Shown one piece after another: positions 46,323 to 58,217 of a DNA stretch of 64,000 nt. The DNA is taken from assembly GCF_001741865.1 (NCBI RefSeq), contig NZ_CP017147.1:5447001-5511000 (forward strand). The letters are read 5' to 3'. Origin of the DNA: Bosea vaviloviae (GTDB lineage Bacteria > Pseudomonadota > Alphaproteobacteria > Rhizobiales > Beijerinckiaceae). Position 1 is the first letter of the stretch. The number at the start of each line of letters is the position of its first letter. The notes under the pieces were generated by a model. The model saw only the letters and a list, made by a program, of their open reading frames with translations, was not told where the DNA came from and made no database searches. The position numbers and the translations under genes are program-made.

Positions 46323-46444
46323 GGCAGCAAAGCTCCGGTTACCGGAATGATACCTGAAAATTCGGTTGCAACAAGTTATTACGTATACAAAGGTTATCGA
46401 CTCCGCCTAACTCCGCCACACTGCCAACACGGAGACCGACGGAC

Positions 46445-47056
46445 ATGAAGCTCTATTATTCCCCCGGCGCCTGCTCGCTTTCCCCCCATATCGCGCTGCG
46501 CGAGGCCGGGCTGCCCTTCACCATCGAGAAGGTCGACACCAAGGCCGGCACCACGGAAACGGGCAAGGCCTTTGCAACCGTCAACCCGAAGGGCTACGTG
46601 CCCGCCCTGCAGCTCGACGACGGCGCGGTGCTGACCGAAGGCGCGGCCATCGTCCAGTTCATCGCCGACCTTGCTCCCGATGCCGATCTCGCCCCCAAAG
46701 CCGGCACCTTCGCCCGGGCGCGGCTGCAGGAGGAGCTCAATTTCGTCGCCACCGAGTTGCACAAGGCCTTTGCGCCGCTGTTTCGCCCCACCACCAGCGA
46801 GGACGGCAAGCGCGACGCCCGCGCCATGGTCGCCCGACGCCTCGATCATGTCGAGAAGACGCTCTCGGACGGCCGCGACCATCTGCTTGGCAAGGACTTC
46901 AGCGTCGCCGACGCCTACCTCTTCACCGTGGTGAACTGGGGCGGCCATGTCGAGATCGCGCTGGAGCCATGGCCGAGGCTTCAAGCCTTCATGAGCCGCG
47001 TGGCGGCTCGCGAATCGGTTCAGCAGGCGATGCGCGCCGAAGGCCTGGTCCAGTAA
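46445..47056 (+). CDS. Glutathione S-transferase
   Basis: A 203-residue cytosolic GST of the bacterial beta class. The thioredoxin-fold half has MKLYYSPGACSLSPHIALRE with the Cys-10 position typical of beta GSTs, then NPKGYVPALQLDDG and the LTEGAAIVQFIAD glutathione-binding loop. The helical half contains FSVADAYLFTVVNW. Likely detoxifies electrophiles under control of the divergent HxlR regulator. GGAGACC-like sequence precedes ATG 46445. Confidence 0.93.
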   Translation: MKLYYSPGACSLSPHIALREAGLPFTIEKVDTKAGTTETGKAFATVNPKGYVPALQLDDGAVLTEGAAIVQFIADLAPDADLAPKAGTFARARLQEELNFVATELHKAFAPLFRPTTSEDGKRDARAMVARRLDHVEKTLSDGRDHLLGKDFSVADAYLFTVVNWGGHVEIALEPWPRLQAFMSRVAARESVQQAMRAEGLVQ

Positions 47057-47061
47057 GCGCA

Positions 47062-47442
47062 ATGGACCCGCGCTTCTCCGAGATCGCCGAAAACCTGGGC
47101 CGCTATTTCGACGGCCTCTACCACAGCGACGCGGCCGAACTCGGCCGCGTTTTCCACGAGCAGGCTATCTATGCCTGCGCCAGCGAGGGCAGGCTCACCC
47201 ATCTGACGATGGACGCCTATCTGCCCATGGTCGCGGGCCGGCCCTCTCCGGCGAGCCGTGGCGAAGAGAGACGCGACCGCATCCTGTCGATCGAATTCGC
47301 CGGTCCGGTCACGGCGCTGGCGCGGGTCGAATGCGCGATCGGCGAGAAGCGCTTCACCGACCTGCTGAGCTTCGTCAGGCTCGACGGGCAGTGGCGCATC
47401 ATCGCCAAGGTCTTCCATTTCGACATCGCCGCGTCGTCGTGA
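47062..47442 (+). CDS. NTF2-like (SnoaL/lumazine-binding type) protein
   Basis: A 126-residue protein with the cone-shaped NTF2-like pattern: N-terminal helix IAENLGRYFDGLYHSDAAEL, FHEQAIYACASEGRL, ITMD-like helix DAYLPMVAGRP, and strands RILSIEFAGPVTALARVECAI, RFTDLLSFVRLDGQWRIIAKVFH (given in parts). Starts 5 bp after the GST stop, so it is co-transcribed. Its TGA stop coincides with the first bases of the duplicated macB 3' end. The ligand is unknown. Confidence 0.8.
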   Translation: MDPRFSEIAENLGRYFDGLYHSDAAELGRVFHEQAIYACASEGRLTHLTMDAYLPMVAGRPSPASRGEERRDRILSIEFAGPVTALARVECAIGEKRFTDLLSFVRLDGQWRIIAKVFHFDIAASS

Positions 47443-47600
47443 CGATCGCGAATTTCGCCGGCTGGCCATCCGTCGTCTCGATCGAGACGATCCTGATCGC
47501 GGTCGGCGTCTCCGGAATGATCGGCGTCTTCTTCGGCTTCCACCCGGCGCTCAAAGCCGAGCGGCTCGACCCGATCGAAGCGCTCAGGCGGGAATAGGCT
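47440..47600 (+). pseudogene. Duplicate of the macB permease 3' end
   Basis: About 160 bp repeat 45797-45957 in the same orientation with roughly 13 mismatches. The encoded 52 residues (TIANFAGWPSVVSIETILIA ... RLDPIEALRRE, TAG at 47595) differ from MacB at only four positions. It has no start region of its own. Together with macB it brackets the HxlR-GST-NTF2 block as a direct repeat 1643 bp apart. Confidence 0.93.
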
Positions 47601-47641
47601 GCGGCCCTACGCCTTCCTTGCGCCTGCCAACTTGTCTTGGC

Positions 47642-47770
47642 TCGGAACCGCGCCGTCATCCTGGGCGACCGCAGGTCGTACCGGGATCCATCGGAGAGCG
47701 CAGTGCCCTCCGATGGATCCCGGAGCTGTGCCGCTTGCGCGGTTTGTCCAGGATGACGGCACGGTTCCGA
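47642..47770. repeat. Nested palindromic intergenic element
   Basis: Outer arms 47642-47664 and 47748-47770 (TCGGAACCGCGCCGTCATCC... and its complement) match with one mismatch over 23 bp. Inner arms 47681-47695 and 47709-47723 (CCGGGATCCATCGGA / TCCGATGGATCCCGG) are perfect over 15 bp. It fills most of the gap between the macB remnant and the convergent FAH gene and may serve as a bidirectional terminator. Confidence 0.85.
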
Positions 47771-47809
47771 GGGTAACGCCCGGCGCCAGCACCCAAAAGC
47801 TGCGGCCCC

Positions 47810-48595
<786 letters not shown>

Positions 48596-48710
48596 GGCGC
48601 GTCTCCCTTGGATGACCGGCCCTCTCACGAGGCCGCTTTCGCCCGGCTGCAGCGGCTTGGCGCCGCGCCGGGTCAGGAGAGCAAGTCAACAACCATCGGC
48701 CAGACGAAAC

Positions 48711-48744
48711 AAGGGCCGCGCCCCGGTCGGGATCACGGCCCTTT
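48711..48744 (-). terminator. Likely terminator of the flavodoxin-like gene
   Basis: On the minus strand AAGGGCCG / CGGCCCTT (8-bp stem, 18-nt loop) is followed by GTTTCG. It lies 160 bp after the flavodoxin-like gene. The surrounding gap 48596-48902 also holds a hairpin GCCCGGCT/AGCCGGGC (48760-48780) and a dispersed repeat at 48853-48898. Confidence 0.5.
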
Positions 48745-48852
48745 CGGCAAAGCTGTTGTGCCCGGCTGGAGAAGCCGGGCCAGAGCGGTTGCCGATCCCA
48801 TTGGATCGTTCAACAGCTCAAGAGGCTGTTAGGGACTCTGGGGATGATTTGA

Positions 48853-48898
48853 CACGTTTTCTTCACGCGAACCGGTGTCCACTTCGCTCGAAAACGCT
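48853..48898. repeat. Short dispersed intergenic repeat copy (inverted)
   Basis: CACGCGAACCGGTGTCCACTT followed by CGCTCGAAAACGCT is an inverted, diverged relative of the AAGTGG-CACCGGTT motif seen at 1351 and 5161. Confidence 0.5.
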
Positions 48899-48902
48899 CC
48901 AC

Positions 48903-49472
48903 TCAGCCCTTCACGCTCTTGACCACCTCGGCGACGTTCTTGCCGAAGGCCTCGGCCGTCTTCAGGTCACCCGGGATCATCTCCTCGATGCTGCCATCGC
49001 CAGGCGAGGCAGTGAGCAGGCCCGAGAAGCCGCCGAGCCGGTTGAGGTCGTCGCGGGTGTTCGCCTTGGCGCTGGCCGGCATCATGCCGGTGCCGGTCCA
49101 GAGCAGCTTGTGCTGCATGGCGAGCGTGATGAAGTACTGGATGGTCGAGAATTTGTCGCCGTTCAGCGAAGCCGAGTTGGAGAAACCGGCCGCAACCTTG
49201 CCCTTCCACTCGCCGCTGTACCAGGGCTTGCTGGAGGCGTCGGCGAATTTTTTGAACTGCCAGGACGGGCCGCCCATATAGGTCGGCGAACCGAAGATGA
49301 TGCCGTCGGCGGCCTTGATGGTCTCCCAGGCGCTGTCGGGCAGGTTGCCTTCGGCGTCGATGGCGATGAGCTCGACCTTGGCGCCGGTCGAAGCCGCGCC
49401 CGTCTCGACATGCTCGGCGACCTTCTTGGTGTGGCCGTAGCCGGAATGGAAAACGATGGCGATCGTGGTCAT
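48903..49472 (-). CDS. Flavodoxin-fold NAD(P)H:quinone reductase-like protein
   Basis: A 189-residue cytosolic flavoprotein. It opens MTTIAIVFHSGYGHTKKVAEH, the FMN phosphate loop S-G-Y-G-H-T, and continues with ADGIIFGSPTYMGGPSWQFKKF and AAGFSNSASLNGDK, a WrbA/NADPH-dependent FMN reductase pattern. The WrbA tetramer insert is short, so a generic flavodoxin-family reductase is the safer label. It is divergent from the phosphate symporter gene. Confidence 0.87.
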   Translation of the reverse strand: MTTIAIVFHSGYGHTKKVAEHVETGAASTGAKVELIAIDAEGNLPDSAWETIKAADGIIFGSPTYMGGPSWQFKKFADASSKPWYSGEWKGKVAAGFSNSASLNGDKFSTIQYFITLAMQHKLLWTGTGMMPASAKANTRDDLNRLGGFSGLLTASPGDGSIEEMIPGDLKTAEAFGKNVAEVVKSVKG

Positions 49473-49648
49473 GGCAACCTCTGTCGGAACGGGAGCGTTC
49501 GGTGACGCGCAAGATGTTGCACTGCGGCACGTGCTTCAATGCCCGCGCCATTGCGGTTGCGCATAGGGCCGATGGCGTCAGGGCAAATCCGCAAAAATCC
49601 CGGCTCTATCTAGCGCTACCACCGGCAGTCACAGAGCCGTCGCAGTCC

Positions 49649-49664
49649 AACGACTAAAGTCGTT
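49649..49664. promoter_or_regulatory. 16-bp palindrome before the phosphate symporter gene
   Basis: AACGACTAAAGTCGTT (7-bp arms around AA) ends 23 bp before ATG 49688, at the position of an operator or leader element. No matching regulator is in the window. Confidence 0.5.
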
Positions 49665-49687
49665 AGATTTTTCCAGGGGGCGGCAGG

Positions 49688-51403
49688 ATGCAGATCGATA
49701 TTTTCACGCAGGTCATCGTACCGGTGGTCGGAGGATTGGGCATCTTCATGCTCGGCCTCGAATTCATGAGCAACGGCATCCAGAACCTCGCGGTCAACAA
49801 GATGCGGGCGCTGCTGGCCAAGATCGCCGGCACCCCGGTCAAGGGCGTGATGGCCGGCACCTTCATCACCGGCGTCATCCAGTCGAGCACGGCCATGACC
49901 GTCATGGTCGTCGGCCTCGTCAATGCCGGCGTCATCGGCCTGAGACCGGCCATCAGCGTGATCATGGGCGCCAATATCGGCACCACGCTCGGCAATGGCC
50001 TGATTGCGTTGCCGCTCGGACCGCTCGGCCTGTTCCTCGCCGGCATCTTCGCGTTGCTGCATATCTTCGCCAAGACCGACAAGGTGAAGAACATCGCGCT
50101 CGCCTGCATGGGTTTCGCGCTGATCTTCTACGGGCTCAACCTGATGACCGGCGGCCTGCGCCCGCTGCGCGCCATGCCGGAAGTCATGGGCGTGATCTCG
50201 TCGCTCAAGGCTGACAGCTATCTCGGCTTGCTCTACTGCGTGTTGATCGCGGCCGGCATCACCGCGATGATCCACTCCTCATCGGCGACGATCGGTATCG
50301 TGATGGGTCTCGGCGCCGCCGGCATCCTCGACTGGAAGACGGCCGTCGCCTTCTCGCTCGGCGCGGATCTGGGCACCACCATCACCTCCTGGATGGCCTC
50401 CCTCAACCTGACCAAGAACGCCAAACGAGCGGCCTACTTCCATATTTCCTTCAACATTATCGGCGTCGCCATCACGATACCCTTGTTCTTCGTCTCGATG
50501 GATATTCTGACCTGGGCGATGCAGTGGTTCGGCGGCGATCCGGGCAAGGCCGTCATTGTCGGCGGCAAGGAGACCTTCCCGCTTATCCCCGTGGCGATCG
50601 GGCTCTACTCGACCTTCTTCAACATCTTCAACGCCGCCCTGCTCTTTCCCTTCCTTGGGATCTTCGAACGGGTTTTGATGAAGGTCGGCGCGACCGCGAC
50701 GAACGAGCAGGAAGACTACACCCAGCCGATATATCTCACAGCTGCCGCGGCCGGCGACCCAGCCACGGCCGTTCCCGCCGTGCAGCGCGAGACCGGGCGT
50801 TATCTCGAGGCCGCCCGCAAGTTCCTCGACATCGCCAAGGGCGCGCCCGACGCGCCCGACAAGATCGAGGAGCACTACGCCGCGATCGACATCCTCAACC
50901 GCGAGATCCGTTCCTACACCTCGGGCATGTTCAAGGCCGATATGTCCTATGCCCGGGCTGATCTCGTCGCGAGCCTGATCGAGGAAGAGGATCAGACCGC
51001 GAGCCTCGGCGAGACGCTCTACCAGATCGCCCGCCGGATCGAGCGCCAGCCCTTCGGCGAGATCGGCCGGGGCCTCGTCGACACGGTCGTCGACCAGGTC
51101 GCCGACGCGCTGCGCGCGATCATCCCGATCGACCAGGTCAACCCGCCGGTCGTCGCCGACGCGGAACCGCGCCTCAAGGGCCTGCTCGAACTGCGCGAGC
51201 GCTGCCTGCGCCTGGGCGCGGAGCTTCCCTGGGTCGAGCGTGGCGCGATTCTCGCCCTGCTCGGCAGCGCCGAGCGCGCCTTCTACCTGATCGAGCGGAT
51301 CGACTCCGAGCGCAAATCGGTCTCGCGTTCGGTGCCGGCTGCGGCCACCGCCGGCGAACAGGTGCGCAACGCGGGCAGTTTCGGAGCTGCGGTCCCGGCC
51401 TGA
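49688..51403 (+). CDS. Na+/phosphate symporter with PhoU-like domain (NptA/YjbB family)
   Basis: A 571-residue inner-membrane transporter. Two inverted PNaS repeats carry the Q-S-S-T / S-S-S-A signatures (ITGVIQSSTAMTVMVVG and MIHSSSATIGIVMGLG) with the partner motifs MGANIGTTLGN and LGADLGTTITS. About eight to nine helices fill residues 5-330. Residues 370-545 are helical and PhoU-like (REIRSYTSGMF, ARRIERQPFGEIG), which probably regulates flux. Likely moves inorganic phosphate with Na+; direction (uptake or efflux) is unknown. A terminator follows. Confidence 0.93.
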   Translation: MQIDIFTQVIVPVVGGLGIFMLGLEFMSNGIQNLAVNKMRALLAKIAGTPVKGVMAGTFITGVIQSSTAMTVMVVGLVNAGVIGLRPAISVIMGANIGTTLGNGLIALPLGPLGLFLAGIFALLHIFAKTDKVKNIALACMGFALIFYGLNLMTGGLRPLRAMPEVMGVISSLKADSYLGLLYCVLIAAGITAMIHSSSATIGIVMGLGAAGILDWKTAVAFSLGADLGTTITSWMASLNLTKNAKRAAYFHISFNIIGVAITIPLFFVSMDILTWAMQWFGGDPGKAVIVGGKETFPLIPVAIGLYSTFFNIFNAALLFPFLGIFERVLMKVGATATNEQEDYTQPIYLTAAAAGDPATAVPAVQRETGRYLEAARKFLDIAKGAPDAPDKIEEHYAAIDILNREIRSYTSGMFKADMSYARADLVASLIEEEDQTASLGETLYQIARRIERQPFGEIGRGLVDTVVDQVADALRAIIPIDQVNPPVVADAEPRLKGLLELRERCLRLGAELPWVERGAILALLGSAERAFYLIERIDSERKSVSRSVPAAATAGEQVRNAGSFGAAVPA

Positions 51404-51420
51404 TCCAGGCAACGACAAGG

Positions 51421-51456
51421 CGGGCGGCTCATCATCGGGCCGCCCGTTTCGCTTTT
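51421..51456 (+). terminator. Intrinsic terminator of the phosphate symporter gene
   Basis: An 8-bp perfect stem CGGGCGGC / GCCGCCCG (51421-51428 / 51439-51446) followed by TTTCGCTTTT. It begins 18 bp after the symporter stop and separates it from the PstS-like gene. Confidence 0.8.
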
Positions 51457-51474
51457 CGCCGTGTCGCAGGCGCG

Positions 51475-52416
51475 ATGCGCCCTGCCTCGCCAGAGCCTGG
51501 ACTTGCGCAGATGACGGCAAGCCAAGACCTCCGCACGCTCAGGCGCGCCGCTTTCCTGGCCCTGCCGCTGCTTGCAATCGCCGCACTGGCTGCGGTCTAC
51601 CTGTTGGACGACGGCCGCGACGCCGCCCAGGATTCCGGCTCGTTGCAGATCCTCGGCTCGGAAACGATGCGCCCGCTCGTGACAGCCTGCGCCGAGGCCT
51701 TCATGGCGCGCAATCCGCAGGCCGATATCGTCGTGCGCGGCGGCGGCTCCGGTGATGGCGTCGCGGCCCTGCTGAACGGCATGATCGATATCGGCATGAC
51801 CTCGCGCCCGCTCTCGGACAAGGAGCGCGACTTCGCGGCGACGCGTGGCATCGATCTGGCGATTTCCGACCTAGCGATTGACGGCATCGCGGTCATCGTC
51901 AATGGCGCGAACCCGTTGTCGGCGCTCTCGCTCGACCGGCTCAAGGCTGTCTTCACCGGCGAAGTCGCCAACTGGCGCGATCTCGGCGGTGCCGATCGTC
52001 CCGTCCTCGTCTTCGGCCGGGCCGCCGGCTCTGGCACCGCCACGCTTTTCACCGACCGCGTTCTCGGCGGCGCGGCGGAAACGCCCGGCGCCCAGAAGCT
52101 CGCCACGAACGAGGCTATCGTCACCGAGGTGGCGGCGCGGCCGGACGCGATCGGCTACACCAGCCTCGGCGCGGTGCGCAATGCCGGCAACCGGATCAGG
52201 CTCGTCGCACTCGGCGCCGCCGGTTCGGCTGCGGTCGCGCCGACCCCCGAAACGCTGCGGAACGGCGCCTATCCGCTCGGCCGTATGCTGTTCTTCGGCG
52301 TCGCGGGGGCCGTGTCGTCAACCGCCCGCGCCTTCATCGACTCGTGCGCAGGCCAGGCCGGGCAGGCGCTGATCCAGCGCGCCGGTTATGTCCCCCTTCA
52401 GGCCGGATCGCGATGA
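51475..52416 (+). CDS. PstS-like substrate-binding protein, membrane-anchored
   Basis: A 313-residue periplasmic binding protein of the phosphate-binding class. An N-terminal helix (AAFLALPLLAIAALAAVYLL) without a clear cleavage site suggests membrane anchoring. The binding fold shows LQILGSETMRPLVTACAEAF, VVRGGGSGDGVAALLNG, DIGMTSRPLSDKE, and FGRAAGSGTATLF, matching the Ser/Gly loops that hold phosphate in PstS. No pstC, pstA or pstB is present. ATG 51511 is an alternative start. Its stop overlaps the next gene's ATG (52413-52416), so the two are co-translated. Confidence 0.88.
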   Translation: MRPASPEPGLAQMTASQDLRTLRRAAFLALPLLAIAALAAVYLLDDGRDAAQDSGSLQILGSETMRPLVTACAEAFMARNPQADIVVRGGGSGDGVAALLNGMIDIGMTSRPLSDKERDFAATRGIDLAISDLAIDGIAVIVNGANPLSALSLDRLKAVFTGEVANWRDLGGADRPVLVFGRAAGSGTATLFTDRVLGGAAETPGAQKLATNEAIVTEVAARPDAIGYTSLGAVRNAGNRIRLVALGAAGSAAVAPTPETLRNGAYPLGRMLFFGVAGAVSSTARAFIDSCAGQAGQALIQRAGYVPLQAGSR

Positions 52417-53561
52417 GCCTGCGCCAGCCATCCACCACGATACGTGCATGGCCTGCATATCTGCTCGCAGTTGCGATACTGTTCTGGCTGGGCTGCGGCG
52501 GCGCGCTGGCGCAGACGCCGAGTCAGCCCGAGCCTTCGGTGCCTCAGGCCCGGCTCGTCATCGGCACGATGCGGGCGCCGCCCTTCGTGCTGCGCGGCGA
52601 CGATGGCGTCTGGAGTGGGCTGAGCATCGAGCTCTGGCAGCAGATCGCAACCGCGTTAAAGCTCGAATTCGAGATGCGCGAGTTCGATTACGATCCCGAC
52701 GGACTGCTGAACGCGGTCGAGCGCAATGAGATCGACATCGCCGTCGCAGCGCTTCCGGTCACGCCGGAGGGCGAAGCGCGCTTCGACTATTCGCATCCCT
52801 ACTTCGCCGCCGGACTCGGCATCGCGGTCAAGGTCGAACCGCAGCGCAGCGTGCTCGGGACATTGGCGAGCATCGTCACCTGGCAGTCGCTCATCACGGT
52901 CGCGGGCCTGCTTGGCCTGCTGGTCACGGTCGGTGCGCTGATCTGGCTGTTCGAGCGGCGGCGCAATCCCGAGCATTTCGACCCGCGCCCGGCCTATGGC
53001 ATCGCCGACGGCGTCTGGTGGGCGGCGGTGACGATGACCACCACGGGCTATGGCGACAAGACACCGCTGACCTGGCGCGGCCGGACGATCGGGCTGGTCT
53101 GGATGTTCGCCAGCATCTTCTGCATCGCGCTGTTTTCGGCGACGCTGGCGTCCTCCTTCGTCGTCGGCAAGCTCAAGACCGGCATCACTGGCCCCGCCGA
53201 TCTGCCGCGCTCCCGGATCGCCGCGGTCGCAGGCACCGTCGGCGAGCAATGGCTCGGCCTGCAAGGGATGACGGCGCGCAGCTATCCCTTCGTGATTCAG
53301 GCCAGCAAGGCCTTGCGCCGCGGCGAGGTCGAGGCGCTGGTCTTCGAGCGCCCGATCCTCGGTTACATGATCAAGGAATATGGCTGGAAGGATCTGGTCG
53401 TGCTGCCGCAAACGCTGGCCGTGCGCGACTATGCCTTCGCCTTTCCCCATGACAGCGCGGTCAAGGAGAAGATCAACCGCACCCTGCTGACGATAACCCA
53501 GCGCCGCGAATGGCGCGAGACGGTTCAGCGCTATGTCGGTGCGAGCGACGGCGGCGGGTAA
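52413..53561 (+). CDS. Prokaryotic ionotropic glutamate receptor-type K+ channel (GluR0-like)
   Basis: A 382-residue ligand-gated channel subunit. Signal peptide (WPAYLLAVAILFWLGCGGALA, cleavage near ALAQ) leads to binding lobe S1 (residues 45-150), helix 1 (160-180), a pore loop with the potassium selectivity filter T-T-G-Y-G-D (210-215), helix 2 (225-250), and lobe S2 (260-375). This S1-M1-P-M2-S2 order matches GluR0. The T117-to-R123 segment and E312 lie at the ligand positions; the usual Arg three residues after the Thr is Gly120. Coupled to the PstS-like gene by ATGA. The ligand is unknown. Confidence 0.88.
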   Translation: MSLRQPSTTIRAWPAYLLAVAILFWLGCGGALAQTPSQPEPSVPQARLVIGTMRAPPFVLRGDDGVWSGLSIELWQQIATALKLEFEMREFDYDPDGLLNAVERNEIDIAVAALPVTPEGEARFDYSHPYFAAGLGIAVKVEPQRSVLGTLASIVTWQSLITVAGLLGLLVTVGALIWLFERRRNPEHFDPRPAYGIADGVWWAAVTMTTTGYGDKTPLTWRGRTIGLVWMFASIFCIALFSATLASSFVVGKLKTGITGPADLPRSRIAAVAGTVGEQWLGLQGMTARSYPFVIQASKALRRGEVEALVFERPILGYMIKEYGWKDLVVLPQTLAVRDYAFAFPHDSAVKEKINRTLLTITQRREWRETVQRYVGASDGGG

Positions 53562-53584
53562 ACCCACGCTGCCCGACCGTGCAG

Positions 53585-54012
53585 CTACAGCCGTTTAATG
53601 AACACGACCTGCCCCGTCGAGGCTGCGGCCCATGTCGCGCCAGCCATGGCGGCGATAGAACCGCTCCGCCCGCGTGCCGGCGCCCGTGGTGAGCCAGGCC
53701 TGGGTGTGGCCGGCCGTCCTCAGCCCGCCAGCGCCGCGTCGAGCAGCGCCCGACCATGGCCGCGGCCTCATGCGCAGGATCAATGAAGAGCGCCCAGACG
53801 AGCCCGCTCTGATGATTGGCGCAGGCGAAGCCGACCACCTCGCCGCTTTCCTCGGACACCAGGAAGATCGCCTGCTCGCGATACCAGGCAACCTCTTCGT
53901 CCGTCACCTTGGACGGATCGGAGAGCACGTTCTCGCTCACGCCCATCCGGATCGCGTGAATGCGCGGCTGGTCGGCCGGGGTCGCCTTGCGAATGGGAAA
54001 GGGGGCGGTCAT
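53585..54012 (-). pseudogene. GNAT acetyltransferase broken by three homopolymer indels
   Basis: From ATG 54012 the frame reads a GNAT N-terminus (PFPIRKATPADQPRIHAIRM, then ESGEVVGFACANHQSGLVWALFIDPAHE). It then needs one added G near 53755-53765, one added C near 53723-53730, and one removed G near 53613-53617 to read HGRALLDAALAG, LRTAGHTQAWLTTGAGTRAERFYRRHGW and QVVFIKRL with stop at 53585. With those edits the length is 143 codons. All three changes are in short runs of one base, so sequencing error and true decay are both possible. Confidence 0.82.
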
Positions 54013-54013
54013 C

Positions 54014-54289
54014 TCAGCGCTTCCGGACAAACGCGGTGCGCAGGACGAGACCCCTGATCGCCTCATGGCGGCAGTCGATCTCCTCGGGATCGTCCGTCAG
54101 GCGGATCGACTTGATCACCGTGCCCTGCTTCAGCGCCTGGCCGGCATCCTTGACCTTCAGATCCTTGATCAGGACCACCGAATCCCCGTCGGCCAGCACG
54201 TTCCCGGCCGCATCCAGGGCTTCGGCGCGCTGGGGCGCCGCTACGCGGCTTGTCCGGAATGACAGCGTCTTTGAAGGGCGATGGCCCAA
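54014..54289 (-). CDS. PhnA-domain protein (YjdM-like), 5' end possibly rearranged
   Basis: The C-terminal 67 residues are a clear PhnA domain: DAAGNVLADGDSVVLIKDLKVK, GTVIKSIRLTDDPEEIDC and IRGLVLRTAFVRKR. The N-terminal zinc ribbon of YjdM is absent, as in short Hyphomicrobiales forms. The first 25 codons from ATG 54289 translate a sequence like a mobile intergenic repeat (CTGTCATTCCGGACAAGCCG), so the native start may have been displaced and no other in-frame start fits. Despite the name, no phosphonate genes are near. It ends 1 bp before the GNAT start. Confidence 0.7.
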   Translation of the reverse strand: MGHRPSKTLSFRTSRVAAPQRAEALDAAGNVLADGDSVVLIKDLKVKDAGQALKQGTVIKSIRLTDDPEEIDCRHEAIRGLVLRTAFVRKR

Positions 54290-54325
54290 GCCTCAACGAG
54301 CAAAAGCGGAAGCTCCGGGACCGCC

Positions 54326-58081
<3,756 letters not shown>

Positions 58082-58127
58082 CGTCACGCTTTCGTCTCAA
58101 GTTTTATGGCGCCGACAGCGCCCTCAC

Positions 58128-58214
58128 CGTCATTGCGAGGAGTGAAACGACGAAGCAATCCAGGGTTCGTAGAGCTCTATGAGTCTGGATTGCTTCGCTT
58201 TGCTCGCAATGACG
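58128..58214. repeat. REP-like inverted repeat between metF and metH
   Basis: Second copy of the element at 4351-4429. It starts CGTCATTGCGAG and ends CTCGCAATGACG, with GAAGCAATCCAG / CTGGATTGCTTC inside. Arms are less perfect than in copy 1. It starts 46 bp upstream of the metH ATG, between two genes of one probable operon. Confidence 0.88.
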
Positions 58215-58217
58215 AAA

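Noticed and set aside
49688..53561. Single operon of phosphate symporter, PstS-like protein and channel
   Set aside because: A good intrinsic terminator at 51421-51456 follows the symporter, so only the last two genes are firmly linked; the symporter is kept as context only.
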